A stretch of 64,000 bases of DNA from Thalassolituus alkanivorans (GCF_020447205.1 NZ_JAJAEL010000006.1:348948-412947); one strand, 5' to 3'. Shown: positions 34,443 through 45,385, counted from the stretch's first letter. Translations and numbers: made by a program. The notes: generated from the letters alone by a model not told the origin.

Positions 34443-36461
34443 TTATCGGACCTTAAATTGCTCAACCCGCTGCGCAAGTGAATCGGTAATGGCCTGAGTC
34501 TGACGTACGGCCTGCACGGTTCCTTCGGCGTTGCTGGACGTCTGCTGGCCACTGTTACGGATTGCTTCCAGGTTATGTTCGAGATCAGCTGCGCTGCGTT
34601 TTTGCTCATTGGCCGTCACGACAATATCCGTCGTCTTCTTCTGAATATCACCCATACTGATCTGAATTTCATTCAGCGTGGTGCTGACCTGTTCAGAGTG
34701 AGAGACGGTGCTTTCGACCATTTTGCGGTTCACTTCCATGGTATCCACTGCACTGACAATATTTTTCTGCACTTCACTGATCAGACCTTCAATTTCCTGT
34801 GCTGATCCCTGAGTGCGGCTGGCCAGTGTGCGTACCTCATCAGCAACCACAGCAAAACCACGGCCCTGTTCACCGGCCCGGGCTGCTTCAATGGCCGCAT
34901 TCAATGCCAATAAGTTGGTCTGCTCCGCAATACCTTTAATGGTCGCCAGAATACTGCTGATGCTAGAAGAATTCTCTGCCAGACGGTTCACCGCCTCCAT
35001 TGAGTTAGCCATTTCATCGGCCAGACTGCGTACCTGATCCATCACCCGGGTAACAACCTGTCCGGCTTCATCCGATTTTTTATGGCCACTGTGCGCCGCT
35101 TCTTCTGCCTCTTCGGCCAGGTGGGTTACCGTAACAGCACGGTCTGCCATATCACTGATAATCTGTGAAACCTGATTGGTTTGTTCAAGCTGAATCTGTA
35201 CGGCCTGACGGCTGCGGTTGGCAATGCTTTCTACCTCATTAACATTCGCGCTGACCGAGCCGGCACTGTCTTTTACTGCGGTCAGGGTATTGCGGATATT
35301 GCTGATCATTTCATTAAAAGCGTCACGTAGCTGCCCCATTTCATCACGACCATTGAAGCTGATTTCATGGGTAAGGTCGCCATTGGCAATATCACGGGCA
35401 GTACCGGAAAAACGCTTAATGGTGTAACGGATAGACATAAAAAATGCGAGATACAGGTAAACAATAATGGTCAACGCTGACAGCAGAACCAGAGCCAGTA
35501 TTCCGATGCGTTTTTGCTGCCCGTCCAGACGCGACTGTAATTTACGGCTGATCAGCGGGAAGGCTTTATTTTCTATGTCTTTTAATACCTGTAGCTGACT
35601 CTGATAGAACTTATCATAATCCTGCCAGCTGGATTCGATAGTTGCTGCCGCAATAATTTCTTCATCTATTTTCATACGGATACTGTCAACTGCCTTAACA
35701 GCAGCCTGAGCTGCAGTCAGCAAGTCAGCATCACCAACCGCTTCCGCACTGCTGACCATCAGCTGCATATTGGGGTGCGCGGCCAGCAGCTGGTCGTAGA
35801 CAACGTTCATCAGGTCATAGGTAGCTGATTGCAGATACTGTTCTACAAAGGCATACACCCCTGCAGCATGCCCCATACCGCCGACAAGGTGAGCTTCCGG
35901 TAATGTCATAACAATGCCGACAAGGCGCTGAATATCACCATCAGAATCCAGTGAAATACCGGACGACTGGGTGTACTGGCGAATAACCAGATACAGCTCG
36001 TCAATTACAATCTGATAATACTTATACTGATCACGGAAGGTCGGCTGACGATGCTCACCGGTCATTTTCAGGCGATGGGCATACTTTTTCTCCCAGCCTT
36101 TTAACAGCGAGAGCAGCTCTTCATCGTCAGTACTTTGCAGTAACTTCTGAATCTGCTGGGGAATATCGTTCATGCGCTGTTCTGCACGGGCTCGGAGTTC
36201 AGCATTATTCTGATGCGGAACCACCGCAGCCAGATCACGGAATGCTTCAAGCTCATGGGCAAAATTAAATAATTGCTGAGTGCTCTGCAGCCCGCTTAAT
36301 TCCAGCTCCGTTTTCTTCATCGATTCAAATGCAGCAAGAAAAACCTGCCCGCTCAGAACCACCAGAGGCACCATAAACAAAAAACTGATCAGGCCGAATT
36401 TGGCAGCATAACTCAGCTGCCCCATAAATTTGATTGCCGGCCACATTAGTGCTTTCAGCAT
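34443..36461 (-). CDS. Methyl-accepting chemotaxis protein with large helical sensor
   Basis: The 672-residue chemoreceptor has a first membrane helix at about 22-44 and a second at about 318-342. Between them is a roughly 270-residue periplasmic domain of helical character, probably a double four-helix or nitrate/TarH-like bundle. HAMP follows (about 343-395), then the signalling domain with [16 protein letters not shown] and [18 protein letters not shown]. The ligand is unknown. It is monocistronic. Confidence 0.93.
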   Translation of the reverse strand: MLKALMWPAIKFMGQLSYAAKFGLISFLFMVPLVVLSGQVFLAAFESMKKTELELSGLQSTQQLFNFAHELEAFRDLAAVVPHQNNAELRARAEQRMNDIPQQIQKLLQSTDDEELLSLLKGWEKKYAHRLKMTGEHRQPTFRDQYKYYQIVIDELYLVIRQYTQSSGISLDSDGDIQRLVGIVMTLPEAHLVGGMGHAAGVYAFVEQYLQSATYDLMNVVYDQLLAAHPNMQLMVSSAEAVGDADLLTAAQAAVKAVDSIRMKIDEEIIAAATIESSWQDYDKFYQSQLQVLKDIENKAFPLISRKLQSRLDGQQKRIGILALVLLSALTIIVYLYLAFFMSIRYTIKRFSGTARDIANGDLTHEISFNGRDEMGQLRDAFNEMISNIRNTLTAVKDSAGSVSANVNEVESIANRSRQAVQIQLEQTNQVSQIISDMADRAVTVTHLAEEAEEAAHSGHKKSDEAGQVVTRVMDQVRSLADEMANSMEAVNRLAENSSSISSILATIKGIAEQTNLLALNAAIEAARAGEQGRGFAVVADEVRTLASRTQGSAQEIEGLISEVQKNIVSAVDTMEVNRKMVESTVSHSEQVSTTLNEIQISMGDIQKKTTDIVVTANEQKRSAADLEHNLEAIRNSGQQTSSNAEGTVQAVRQTQAITDSLAQRVEQFKVR

Positions 36462-36615
36462 AGACTCCTCACACCCTTACTTATGCTTGTTATCTGGAGA
36501 TCCGCCGGTGTAAAAAAAACTTTCACCGACGACGCTCTGGGTACCCTTAATTTATAAAATATTATCTGTCTACAACGTCTTACTCTGGCAACGCCTGACA
36601 GTGTCTGCGATATCA

Positions 36616-38244
36616 CTACATCAGAACATTACGTAAATCCTGCAGGTACATTACCAGGCGCTGGCTGAATCGGGCCGCCTCGGCACCATCAATCACCCGA
36701 TGGTCGTAAGACAGAGATAAAGGCAGCATCAGGCGAGGTATAAAAGCCGTACCATCCCATATCGGTTGCATCGATGCTTTCGATAAGCCAAGAATGGCAA
36801 CTTCCGGTGGATTTACAATGGGGGTAAACGCTGTACCACCAATACCACCGAGACTGGACAGACTGAAACAGCCACCCTGCATATCAGCTAATGGTAGCTT
36901 ACCCAGTCGGGCCAATTCGGCCTTATCGGTAAGCTCTTGTGTGATTTGTGTAACCGATTTCTGATTCACGTCGCGAATGACAGGCACCAGTAATCCTTTC
37001 GGCGTATCGACCGCCACGCCGACATGCACATAGTGCTTCAGAATCAGCTTTTCGCCATCGGCACTGAGCGAGGCATTAAAAGATGGAAAATCCTCCAGCG
37101 CCTTGGCAATGGCTTTCAGCACGAAGGGAACAATAGAAAACTTTATTCCCTGCCGCGCATAACGTTCGTTCTGCTGTTTGCGATAATTTTCCAGGTCAGT
37201 GATATCGGCCTGATCAAATTGCGTGACTTGTGGCACATTCAGCCAGGCCGTTGTCATCGCCCGCGCTGTTGCCCGTTTAATATTATTCAGCGGACTGTCA
37301 CTGACGGCACCGAATTTGGCAAAGTCCACCACAGGCACCGCAGGTATACCTGAACCACCCGACACAGAGGCTGGCTCACCGTTCAGCCGTTGTTTTACAT
37401 AACGCTGGATATCGTCTTTAGTGATACGCTGTTTTGGCCCGCTGCCGCTGACCTGTGCCAGATCGACACCAAATTCGCGCGCCAGCTTGCGTACCGCCGG
37501 GCCGGCATGAACTTCAGCAGCGGAAGAGCGCACATCAGCAGCAGGAATCGTTGCTGTAGCGGCAGTTGCTGCGACTGTTGTTTGTACTGTTTTTTCTGCT
37601 GGCGCCACCTCAGCCACTGCAGATTCAGCGGCGTTGTTTTCCGCAGACACAGCATTACCAGCAGCCGGCTGTAATTTAAGCATGACATCACCGGCACTGA
37701 CTTTATCACCGGTTTTAACGGCGACACTGATTACAGTACCAGCCTGACCGGCCGGAATTTCCATCGACGCTTTATCCGATTCCAGCACCAGCACTGTTTG
37801 TTCGGCATCAATATCATCACCGGCACTGACCTGAACCTCAATCACTTCCACCTGCTCAGAACCGCCAAGATCCGGGATAGCAATATCAACGGCTGCAACA
37901 GGTTCAGCACTCGGTGACGGCGCACTTTCTACAGCAGGTTGTACCGGAGCTTCTGTCGTTTTCTGTTCTGCAGCAGGAGCGCTTTCAGCGTTTTTTTCTT
38001 CAGCACCTGAGGCATCACCATCCAGCTCGCCGAATACATCACCACTACTGACTTTATCGCCCACTTTAACACTCAGGTTTTTAATCACGCCGGCGGCTTC
38101 GGCCGGAATTTCCATCGTTGCTTTATCGGTTTCCAGAACAATTAATGCCTGTTCCATTTCGACCGTATCGCCGGGGCTGACCAGAATTTCGATCACTTCA
38201 ACCTGACTGGCACCACCGAGATCCGGAATTTTTAAAGTCGTCAT
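36616..38244 (-). CDS. aceF: Pyruvate dehydrogenase E2, dihydrolipoyl acetyltransferase
   Basis: This is the E2 core of the pyruvate dehydrogenase complex, transferring acetyl groups to CoA. It is 542 residues with two lipoyl domains (about 1-75 and 108-180, lipoyl Lys in ETDKATME and ESDKASME). Ala/Pro/Glu-rich linkers, a peripheral-subunit domain (VRKLAREFGVDLAQVSGSG) and the catalytic domain with DHRVIDGAEAARF follow. The ATG at 38244 gives the expected MTTLKIPDLGG start. It follows aceE by 10 bp. No lpd is present in the window. Confidence 0.97.
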   Translation of the reverse strand: MTTLKIPDLGGASQVEVIEILVSPGDTVEMEQALIVLETDKATMEIPAEAAGVIKNLSVKVGDKVSSGDVFGELDGDASGAEEKNAESAPAAEQKTTEAPVQPAVESAPSPSAEPVAAVDIAIPDLGGSEQVEVIEVQVSAGDDIDAEQTVLVLESDKASMEIPAGQAGTVISVAVKTGDKVSAGDVMLKLQPAAGNAVSAENNAAESAVAEVAPAEKTVQTTVAATAATATIPAADVRSSAAEVHAGPAVRKLAREFGVDLAQVSGSGPKQRITKDDIQRYVKQRLNGEPASVSGGSGIPAVPVVDFAKFGAVSDSPLNNIKRATARAMTTAWLNVPQVTQFDQADITDLENYRKQQNERYARQGIKFSIVPFVLKAIAKALEDFPSFNASLSADGEKLILKHYVHVGVAVDTPKGLLVPVIRDVNQKSVTQITQELTDKAELARLGKLPLADMQGGCFSLSSLGGIGGTAFTPIVNPPEVAILGLSKASMQPIWDGTAFIPRLMLPLSLSYDHRVIDGAEAARFSQRLVMYLQDLRNVLM

Positions 38245-38254
38245 GCATCCATCC

Positions 38255-40966
38255 TCAGCTGTACAGTGGGTCAGGTTTTGCGGCATCGATATTCAGTTCG
38301 CTGCGCCACTGTTCGAGATCAGCGGCTTTTAACGCACCGCTCCTGACCAGTTCGCTTGCCGCAGCCCAGGCTACATGTTGCCAGTCCACCTCAAAGAAGC
38401 GGCGTAAATTTTCACGCGAATCGCTGCGGCCAAAACCATCGGTACCCAGCGTGCGGTAACGCCGTCCTTCAGGAATAAAGGCGCGTATCTGTTCAGCATA
38501 GGTTTTCATATGGTCGGTTGTGGCAACGATTGGGCCTTCGCTGTCCGCCAGCTGACGGGTAACCCAGGGAACCGGAGGCTGTTCCGTCGCGGACAATAAC
38601 GCTGTCCGCTCACAGGCCAGACCATCACGGCGTAATTCATTAAAGGACGTTACGCTCCAGACATCGGCAGCAATGCCCTTACCTTCCAGCCACTGCGCCG
38701 CCTGTTCAACCTGGCGTAAAATAGAGCCGCTGCCCAGCAGCTGAATACGTGCCGGCTTCTTGTTTTTCGCGCCTTTAATTGCCGATTTTTTCAGACGATA
38801 CAGCCCGCGTTTAATACCTTCTTCCACACCTTCCGGCATCGGCGGATGAACGTAGTTTTCATTCAGGCTGGTGATGTAATAGAAGACTTTTTCTTTCTTC
38901 TCATACATGCGCTTCAGACCATCCTGAATAATCACGGCCAGCTCATAGGCGTAAGTCGGATCGTAGCTGACACAGTTGGGAATGGTGGATGCCAGAATAT
39001 GACTGTGACCATCCTGATGCTGTAAACCTTCACCATTCAGGGTTGTCCGCCCTGAAGTTGCACCAATCAGAAATCCCTGACACTGCATATCGCCAGCTGC
39101 CCAGGCCAGATCACCGATGCGCTGAAAGCCAAACATTGAGTAATAAATATAAAACGGAATCATCGCCAGACCGTTGGTACTGTACGAACTGCCCGCTGAC
39201 ATCCAGGCCGCAAAAGCACCGGCTTCGTTAATGCCTTCCTCCAGAATTCGGCCTTTTTTATCCTCGCGGTAATACATCACCTGGCCCTGATCGACCGGCT
39301 CGTATAACTGACCTTCGGATGAATAAATACCCAACTGGCGGAATAAACCTTCCATACCAAAGGTGCGCGCTTCATCCGGCACGATTGGTACTACGCGGTC
39401 GCCCATGATTTTATCTTTCACCAGCTGCGACATAATGCGCACAAAGGCCATGGTGGTGGATATTTCACGTTCACCGCTACCTTCGGTCTGGGCTTTAAAA
39501 AACTCCAGATCCGGTGCGGTTAATGCCGTCCAGTTTTCTGTGCGCTGCGGTAAATAGCCGCCAAGCTTTTCCCGCTGTTTACGCATATAGGTCAGCTCCG
39601 GACTGTCTGCCGGTGGCCGGTAAAATGGCATATGCGGAAGATCTTCATCACGAACCGGAATATCAAAACGGTCGCGGAAGGCTTTAATACTTTCTATATC
39701 GAGTTTTTTAACCGAATGCGCCTGATTCTGCCCTTCAGCTTCGGCACCCATGCCGTAGCCTTTAATAGTATGAGCCAGAATAACCGTTGGCTGTCCTTTA
39801 TGATTTACTGCCGCATGATAGGCGGCATAAACTTTATAAGGATCATGGCCACCACGGTTCAGGCGGAAAATATCTTCATCGGATAAATCTTTAATTAATT
39901 CCGTCAGCTCCGGGTATTTATCAAAGAAATGCTCGCGGGTGTATTTTCCACCTTTGGCTTTGTAATTCTGGTATTCACCATCAACGGTTTCGTCCATGCG
40001 CTTCTGCAGCATGCCTTTACGGTCTTTTGCCAGCAGTGGGTCCCAGTGCCGCCCCCACACGACTTTAATCACATTCCAGCCGGCACCGCGGAACTGACTT
40101 TCAAGCTCCTGAATAATTTTACCGTTCCCACGAACCGGGCCATCAAGGCGCTGCAGGTTGCAGTTAACAACGAAGATTAAATTCTCGAGTTTTTCCCGTC
40201 CGGCCAGACCAATAGCTCCCAGGGTTTCCGGCTCGTCACATTCGCCATCACCAAGGAAAGCCCATACCTTGCGACCTTTACGCGGCACCAGTCCGCGCGC
40301 GGACATATAACGCATAAAATGCGCCTGATAAATTGCCTGCAATGGGCCAAGGCCCATAGACACAGTCGGAAACTGCCAGTAATCCGGCATCAGTTTCGGG
40401 TGTGGATAAGAGGATAAGCCCGGCGCTAACGCTTCACGGCGAAAGCGCTCCAGATCGGATTCCTGAAAACGGCCTTCCAGATAAGAACGGGCATAAATAC
40501 CCGGTGCCACATGGCCCTGGTAATAAATCAGATCACCCAGTGGTGATTCGTCACTGCTGGCATTAGGCGCACGGAAAAAATGGTTAAAGGCCACATCATA
40601 AAGTGTGGCACTGGAAGCAAAACTGGAGATATGGCCACCTAAATCGCCGGCGCCTTCTTTGTTCGCGCGCAGAACCATGGCCAGCGCATTCCAGCGTACC
40701 AGCGAGCGGATGCGACGCTCCATAAACAGGTCACCAGGCATCGGCGCTTCATTTTCCGGAGCGATGGTATTGCGGTAAGGCGTATTCAGCGCATAAGGCA
40801 GCGGCATGCCATCACGGGTGGCACGTTCGGCGATACGTTCGATCAGAAAATGGGCGCGTTCGACCCCTTCGGCACGGATCACAGAGTGAATGGCATCGAC
40901 CCACTCTTTGGTTTCCTGTGGATCAGGATCGACCGTAACATCCTGATTTAACTTGCGTTCATCCAT
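38255..40966 (-). CDS. aceE: Pyruvate dehydrogenase E1 component (homodimeric type)
   Basis: This thiamine-diphosphate enzyme decarboxylates pyruvate and acetylates E2. From the ATG at 40966 it has 903 residues, the usual length of gammaproteobacterial AceE. FLGDGECDEPE with the following NCNLQRLDGP is the ThDP/Mg site, YYQGHVAPGIYARSYLEGR and SYGTDGFGRSDSR-like blocks are also conserved (here TDGFGRSDSRENLR). It is the first gene of aceEF. No pdhR lies upstream; the divergent neighbour is cobO. Confidence 0.97.
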   Translation of the reverse strand: MDERKLNQDVTVDPDPQETKEWVDAIHSVIRAEGVERAHFLIERIAERATRDGMPLPYALNTPYRNTIAPENEAPMPGDLFMERRIRSLVRWNALAMVLRANKEGAGDLGGHISSFASSATLYDVAFNHFFRAPNASSDESPLGDLIYYQGHVAPGIYARSYLEGRFQESDLERFRREALAPGLSSYPHPKLMPDYWQFPTVSMGLGPLQAIYQAHFMRYMSARGLVPRKGRKVWAFLGDGECDEPETLGAIGLAGREKLENLIFVVNCNLQRLDGPVRGNGKIIQELESQFRGAGWNVIKVVWGRHWDPLLAKDRKGMLQKRMDETVDGEYQNYKAKGGKYTREHFFDKYPELTELIKDLSDEDIFRLNRGGHDPYKVYAAYHAAVNHKGQPTVILAHTIKGYGMGAEAEGQNQAHSVKKLDIESIKAFRDRFDIPVRDEDLPHMPFYRPPADSPELTYMRKQREKLGGYLPQRTENWTALTAPDLEFFKAQTEGSGEREISTTMAFVRIMSQLVKDKIMGDRVVPIVPDEARTFGMEGLFRQLGIYSSEGQLYEPVDQGQVMYYREDKKGRILEEGINEAGAFAAWMSAGSSYSTNGLAMIPFYIYYSMFGFQRIGDLAWAAGDMQCQGFLIGATSGRTTLNGEGLQHQDGHSHILASTIPNCVSYDPTYAYELAVIIQDGLKRMYEKKEKVFYYITSLNENYVHPPMPEGVEEGIKRGLYRLKKSAIKGAKNKKPARIQLLGSGSILRQVEQAAQWLEGKGIAADVWSVTSFNELRRDGLACERTALLSATEQPPVPWVTRQLADSEGPIVATTDHMKTYAEQIRAFIPEGRRYRTLGTDGFGRSDSRENLRRFFEVDWQHVAWAAASELVRSGALKAADLEQWRSELNIDAAKPDPLYS

Positions 40967-41071
40967 TGTGCATTCCCGGTTCAGGCGATGGTTGTAATCC
41001 AGTATAGTTAAGGACTGAGTGAACACCCGTTAGCCAGCGGAAATCCCACCTTTCAGGAATCACAAAAAAGT

Positions 41072-41686
41072 ATGAGTAACAGCGAGCAAACAGCCAATAC
41101 CGATCGCCACCAGCAGAAAATGCAGAAGCATAAAGAGAAGGTCGATGCCGCCATCGCCCGTGCTCAGGAAGAACGTGGCGTTATCATCGTGCTCACCGGA
41201 AATGGTAAGGGGAAAAGCAGCTCCGGCTTCGGCACCGTTATCCGCACGCTGGGCCATGGCTATAAGGCTGGGCTGGTGCAGTTTATCAAAGGCACCTGGG
41301 ACTGCGGCGAAGCCAAAATTCTCGCCACCCTGCCGGGCCTTACCCATGAAGTGATGGGCTCAGGTTTTACCTGGGAAACACAGAATAAAGAGCAGGATCA
41401 GCGTGCCTTTGATGCGGTCTGGCCAAAAGCCAAAGCCATGCTCAGCAATCCAGAGCTGCGCACCGTGATGCTGGATGAAATCACCTATATGCTGGCGTAC
41501 GATCTGCTGGATTTTGACGAATTAAAAACCGCGCTGGAAAACCGCCCGCCGGAGCAGAATGTTATTCTGACCGGCCGTGGTGCGCCAACGGCTCTGCGCG
41601 ATCTGGCCGATACCGTCACCGATATGAAAATGGAAAAACACGCCTTTAAAGCCGGAGTGAAAGCTCAGGCCGGTATTGAGTGGTAA
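41072..41686 (+). CDS. cobO: Cob(I)yrinic acid a,c-diamide adenosyltransferase (CobA/CobO/BtuR type)
   Basis: This P-loop adenosyltransferase makes adenosylated corrinoids for the salvage steps catalysed by CobQ and CbiB. Its 204 residues contain the Walker A motif GNGKGKSSSGFG, QFIKGTWDCGE and MLDEITYMLAYDLL, with VILTGRGAP near the C-terminus. The N-terminal 35 residues form the charged helix typical of the family. It lies apart from the cob operons, diverging from aceEF, and is unrelated in fold to the PduO enzyme at 33794. Confidence 0.96.
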   Translation: MSNSEQTANTDRHQQKMQKHKEKVDAAIARAQEERGVIIVLTGNGKGKSSSGFGTVIRTLGHGYKAGLVQFIKGTWDCGEAKILATLPGLTHEVMGSGFTWETQNKEQDQRAFDAVWPKAKAMLSNPELRTVMLDEITYMLAYDLLDFDELKTALENRPPEQNVILTGRGAPTALRDLADTVTDMKMEKHAFKAGVKAQAGIEW

Positions 41687-41694
41687 TTCCGCAA

Positions 41695-42435
41695 TCAGGC
41701 CTCGCGGATCATCACCAGCGCAAAACCGCTTTCCGCCATCAGGCTCAGTGACTGTCCGCTGAGCCTGAACAAATCCCCGCGCTGTAAACGCTGCCCGTCG
41801 GCACTGATGGCCGTGCCACGGAATACATAACCCAGCGCATCATCGTCAAGCGTCCACTCATCGCCTGCCGCCAGTTGCAGCACATCCACCCGGGTTGAAG
41901 CCGCAAACAATTCGCCACCGTACACACAGGTCAGGCCGGACGGATTGAGCTCAATAACCTGATAGTACGACTCGCCTTCGTGGCTTTGTGGCAGCAGCCA
42001 GATCTGCACCATGGCCGGATAATCTGCGCCCGGATTCTGCTCGTTATGGCGAAAGCCTTTGATGCCACTGCGCTGTAACTGCACCTGGCCGGCCTGCAAA
42101 ACTTCACCATCACCGATACTGCCCTGATGATGCAGCTCACCACGGGTCATCACACTGACGATATCAATCTGCTCATGGCTGTGCAGTCCGGTCGAACCAC
42201 CAGGTAAAAACCAGGCATTGGCTAAATAAACACAGGCGCCAAAACCGGGCCAGCATTCCTCGCGCACATGATGACCAAACAGGCGCGGGTCCATTACCAG
42301 CACCCGTTCGCGGATACCGCCAAAACCGGAAATCTCAACCTGCTCTTCAGCCAGCAGCTCTAATGCCACGTTCTTTTCTCCGTTCTGCAGCGCAGCGTTG
42401 CAACACCACATAGCAACGCTACGTTGCACCGCCAT
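41695..42435 (-). CDS. Pirin-family cupin protein
   Basis: The 246-residue bicupin has the pirin metal motif region LHSHEQIDIVSVMTRGELHHQGSIG with conserved His residues, DPRLFGHH at the start of the domain, and a second cupin half lacking metal ligands. Pirins include quercetin 2,3-dioxygenases and transcription cofactors; the role here is unknown. The start may be the ATG at 42435 or the one at 42414. It converges with cobO, with stops only 8 bp apart. Confidence 0.88.
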   Translation of the reverse strand: MAVQRSVAMWCCNAALQNGEKNVALELLAEEQVEISGFGGIRERVLVMDPRLFGHHVREECWPGFGACVYLANAWFLPGGSTGLHSHEQIDIVSVMTRGELHHQGSIGDGEVLQAGQVQLQRSGIKGFRHNEQNPGADYPAMVQIWLLPQSHEGESYYQVIELNPSGLTCVYGGELFAASTRVDVLQLAAGDEWTLDDDALGYVFRGTAISADGQRLQRGDLFRLSGQSLSLMAESGFALVMIREA

Positions 42436-42515
42436 CGGCTGTTTACACCACTTACGCCAGCCATGCGAACAATCGGGCCAAGGTTGTAAAACGTAAGTAC
42501 CAAAGTTTCAAAAAA

Positions 42516-42549
42516 CTGTCACCGCGCTGACACAGAGCCTGCCTAGACT
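42516..42549 (+). promoter_or_regulatory. Candidate Pho box and -10 element for phoD
   Basis: CTGTCAC (42516-42522) and CTGACAC (42527-42533) form two 7-mers with the 11-bp register expected of a PhoB site (consensus CTGTCAT repeats with a 4-bp gap). TAGACT at 42544-42549 lies 10 bp further on, the usual place of the -10 when PhoB replaces the -35. The downstream gene is a phosphatase, which fits phosphate control. Confidence 0.6.
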
Positions 42550-42636
42550 CGCGCATTCTTTCATCAATGCAGCACGCACCACACTCACCCGTCGCGTGGA
42601 TTGTATGCCGATCCACCTATAAAAAAGGAGTCCGAC

Positions 42637-44229
42637 ATGGATATCAGCCGCCGTAAATTTCTATCCCGCACCGGCGCCGGCGTTGCCGGTATGGGAGCCC
42701 TGAGCCAGTCCGGCCTGAGCATGGCGATGAGCAGCCCGACGCCAATTGAAGCCAATGATCCCGGCCATTTTAACTACGGCGTTGCCAGCGGCGACCCGCG
42801 CGCCGACCGCGTCATCCTCTGGACTCACTTTCTGCCGGAAGTGAATATGCCACTGACCGTCAGCTGGAAAGTCGCACTGGATGAAGGCATGACTCAGGTG
42901 GTACGCAGCGGCGACTTCCGCACCGACGCCAGCCGCGACTACACCGTTAAAGTCGATGCCGACGGCCTGCAGCCCGGCACCACCTATTTCTACCAGTTCA
43001 GTGCCCTGGGCAAAGATTCCGAAATCGGCCGCACCCGCACCGCCCCGGAAGGCGATATCGACAGTGCCCGTTTTGCCGTGGTGTCCTGCTCCAGCTACCC
43101 GCACGGTTACTTTAACGTGTACCGCGCACTGGCCAACCGCAACGATCTGGATGCCGTCATCCACCTCGGCGACTACATCTACGAATACGCTCAGGACGAA
43201 TACGGCGAATTGCTGCTGCGCGAAAAACGTGCGCTGGCTCCGGCTCACGAAATTGTCAGCCTGTCCGATTACCGCCGACGCCACGCCATGTACAAACTGG
43301 ATGAAGATTTAAAAGCCGCCCACCAGCGTCATCCGTTTATCACCGTCTGGGATGACCACGAATTTGCCAACGACTCCAATGCCTACGGCGCCGAAAACCA
43401 TAACGACGGCGAAGGTGACTGGAACGAGCGTAAAGCCGCCGCCAAGCAAGCCTATTTTGAGTGGATGCCGATCCGCGAAAACAGCAACGGCGGCATAAGC
43501 CGTAACCTGCGCTATGGCGATCTGCTTGATCTGCTGATGCTCGATACCCGTATTGAAGGCCGTGACGAAGCACCATCCGGCAGCGATAAACAGCGCGAAG
43601 CCAAAGACGAAAACCGCACCCTGCTTGGTTTTGAACAGGAAGCCTGGCTGCATCAGCAATTACAGAGCAGCAGCGCACGCTGGAAGATCGTAGGTCAGCA
43701 GGTGATGATGGCGCAGCGCTACTTTATTAACCTACCGGATCATTTTGGCGGCGGGGCGTCACTCTGGCTCGACAGCTGGGATGGCTACAGCGCCACCCGC
43801 GACCGTCTGCTGGCGCTGCTGCGCAATGAACAGATTGATAACGTGGTCATTCTCACCGGCGACGTACACAGCTCCTTTGCTGCCGACCTGAGCGATAACC
43901 CTTACGACCGCAATAACTACAACCGCTACAGCGGTGAAGGCTCTCTGGCGGTGGAATTTGTCTGCCCGTCGGTCACCTCTCCGGGTTTCCCGCCGGTGAT
44001 TGCCGAAGCCGGCGCACAGACCATTATGGATGCCAGCCCGCACATCAAGTTTGCCGAACTGCGCCAGCACGGGTTTATCCTGCTGAGCGCTGACCGCGAA
44101 CAGGTTCAGGCCGACTGGTACTACGTGCCACAGATCCTTAAGCGTTCTGCCGACACTTACCATGCCCGCAGTTACCGCACCCTGAGCGGCGATAACCGCC
44201 TGCAACGGGTGGCCGGGCCTCTGGCCTGA
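42637..44229 (+). CDS. phoD: PhoD-family alkaline phosphatase, Tat-exported
   Basis: This is a predicted secreted phosphodiesterase/monoesterase releasing phosphate, with Fe/Ca cofactors. From the ATG at 42637 (perfect AAGGAG site) it has 530 residues. The twin-arginine signal SRRKFLSR and a hydrophobic stretch lead into an N-terminal beta domain. The catalytic PhoD domain follows: VVSCSSYPHGYFNVYRAL, HLGDYIYEY, TVWDDHEFANDS, VIEGRDEAPSG-like region and ILTGDVHSSFAADL. The metal ligands Cys, Asp, His and Asn are present. A Pho box lies upstream. Confidence 0.94.
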   Translation: MDISRRKFLSRTGAGVAGMGALSQSGLSMAMSSPTPIEANDPGHFNYGVASGDPRADRVILWTHFLPEVNMPLTVSWKVALDEGMTQVVRSGDFRTDASRDYTVKVDADGLQPGTTYFYQFSALGKDSEIGRTRTAPEGDIDSARFAVVSCSSYPHGYFNVYRALANRNDLDAVIHLGDYIYEYAQDEYGELLLREKRALAPAHEIVSLSDYRRRHAMYKLDEDLKAAHQRHPFITVWDDHEFANDSNAYGAENHNDGEGDWNERKAAAKQAYFEWMPIRENSNGGISRNLRYGDLLDLLMLDTRIEGRDEAPSGSDKQREAKDENRTLLGFEQEAWLHQQLQSSSARWKIVGQQVMMAQRYFINLPDHFGGGASLWLDSWDGYSATRDRLLALLRNEQIDNVVILTGDVHSSFAADLSDNPYDRNNYNRYSGEGSLAVEFVCPSVTSPGFPPVIAEAGAQTIMDASPHIKFAELRQHGFILLSADREQVQADWYYVPQILKRSADTYHARSYRTLSGDNRLQRVAGPLA

Positions 44230-44254
44230 TTCACTGAACAGGGTCATGCAACTG

Positions 44255-44290
44255 AAAACGCCGCTGTGGTTTGCCGCAGCGGCGTTTTTT
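44255..44290. terminator. Bidirectional terminator
   Basis: AAAACGCCGCTG and CGCAGCGGCGTTTTTT form a strong hairpin with A and T tracts between phoD (+) and the end of modC (-). Confidence 0.9.
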
Positions 44291-44302
44291 ATGGAGCACA
44301 AT

Positions 44303-45385
44303 TTAACCGGCCAGCGCGACCGACTTAACCTGCGCCCAGACGGACATGCCCGTCTGTAAACCCAGCTGAGTCACCGAACGCTGCGTCAGCCGGGCACGCA
44401 GTAATTCACCATCCGGCAAGCGCAGATTCAGCAGTACCGAGGCGCCACTCTGACTGAGGCTTTCAACCCTGACCGGCAGAATATTGAGGATACTGCTGTC
44501 GTCCGCACGGCTGAGGCTGATACTCACATCCCGCGCCAGCACCCGCGCACGTAAGTGATCACCCACAAGCGCCTGAGGCGCGCTCAGTAACAGCTCTGCG
44601 CTGCCAGCGGCTGTTCCGTCTGCAGTCAGAGCCAGCCGCGCCAGCCCGTCCGTTTCCTGAGCAGCCACGGTACCTTCGAGCACCACGCCGGTTTCATCGC
44701 CCAGGCTGAGCCGTGCCAGAACATCGCCCAGCCTGCCCTGATCTTTCAGCGTACCCTTTTCCAGCACCAGCAGCTGATCGGCCAGTTGCACCACCTCTTC
44801 CAGCGCATGACTGACATAAAGTATCGGCCCCTGATAGACCTGATGCAGGCGACGCAGATAGGGCAACACCTCCTGCTTACGTGCGCTGTCCAGTGCTGAC
44901 AGTGGTTCATCGAGTAATAACAGCCGCGGATTAATCAGCAGTGCCCGCGCCAGCGCCACACGCTGCTGTTCTCCACCAGACAAACGCTGCACCGGACGCT
45001 GCAGCAGGGGAAGCAGATCGAGCAGTTCCAGTACCTGCCGGGCCTGCTCTGCTGGTAAGGGGGTCAGCCCACGTTTGCGCGCGCGCTTAACGCCGTAATC
45101 AAGATTGCCCTGCACATTCAGATGACGCAGCAGACCGGCATCCTGAAACACCAGTGCCAGCGGACGCTGATGCGCCGGCAGGCTTTGCCGCGCACTGCTC
45201 CAGAGTTCTTCTCCCAGACGAATCTCGCCACCCTGCTCCAGTCCGGCAATGCAACGCAGCAGCGTGGTTTTGCCACAGCCGGAGGGGCCAAATACCGCCG
45301 TCACGCCCTGCCCGGCCAGTGCCGTATTGAGTTGCAGGCGAAAGTCGCCACGGCGAAGATCAAGATTCAGGTGCAAATCGGTCAT
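44303..45385 (-). CDS. modC: Molybdate ABC transporter ATP-binding protein
   Basis: This is the ATPase of the ModABC molybdate importer. The 360 residues have Walker [14 protein letters not shown], signature [16 protein letters not shown], Walker [13 protein letters not shown] and the H-loop YVSHALEE. The C-terminal 130 residues form the TOBE/Mop-like domain typical of ModC, with [14 protein letters not shown]. Its start overlaps the modB stop by 4 bp, giving operon modA-modB-modC. Confidence 0.96.
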   Translation of the reverse strand: MTDLHLNLDLRRGDFRLQLNTALAGQGVTAVFGPSGCGKTTLLRCIAGLEQGGEIRLGEELWSSARQSLPAHQRPLALVFQDAGLLRHLNVQGNLDYGVKRARKRGLTPLPAEQARQVLELLDLLPLLQRPVQRLSGGEQQRVALARALLINPRLLLLDEPLSALDSARKQEVLPYLRRLHQVYQGPILYVSHALEEVVQLADQLLVLEKGTLKDQGRLGDVLARLSLGDETGVVLEGTVAAQETDGLARLALTADGTAAGSAELLLSAPQALVGDHLRARVLARDVSISLSRADDSSILNILPVRVESLSQSGASVLLNLRLPDGELLRARLTQRSVTQLGLQTGMSVWAQVKSVALAG

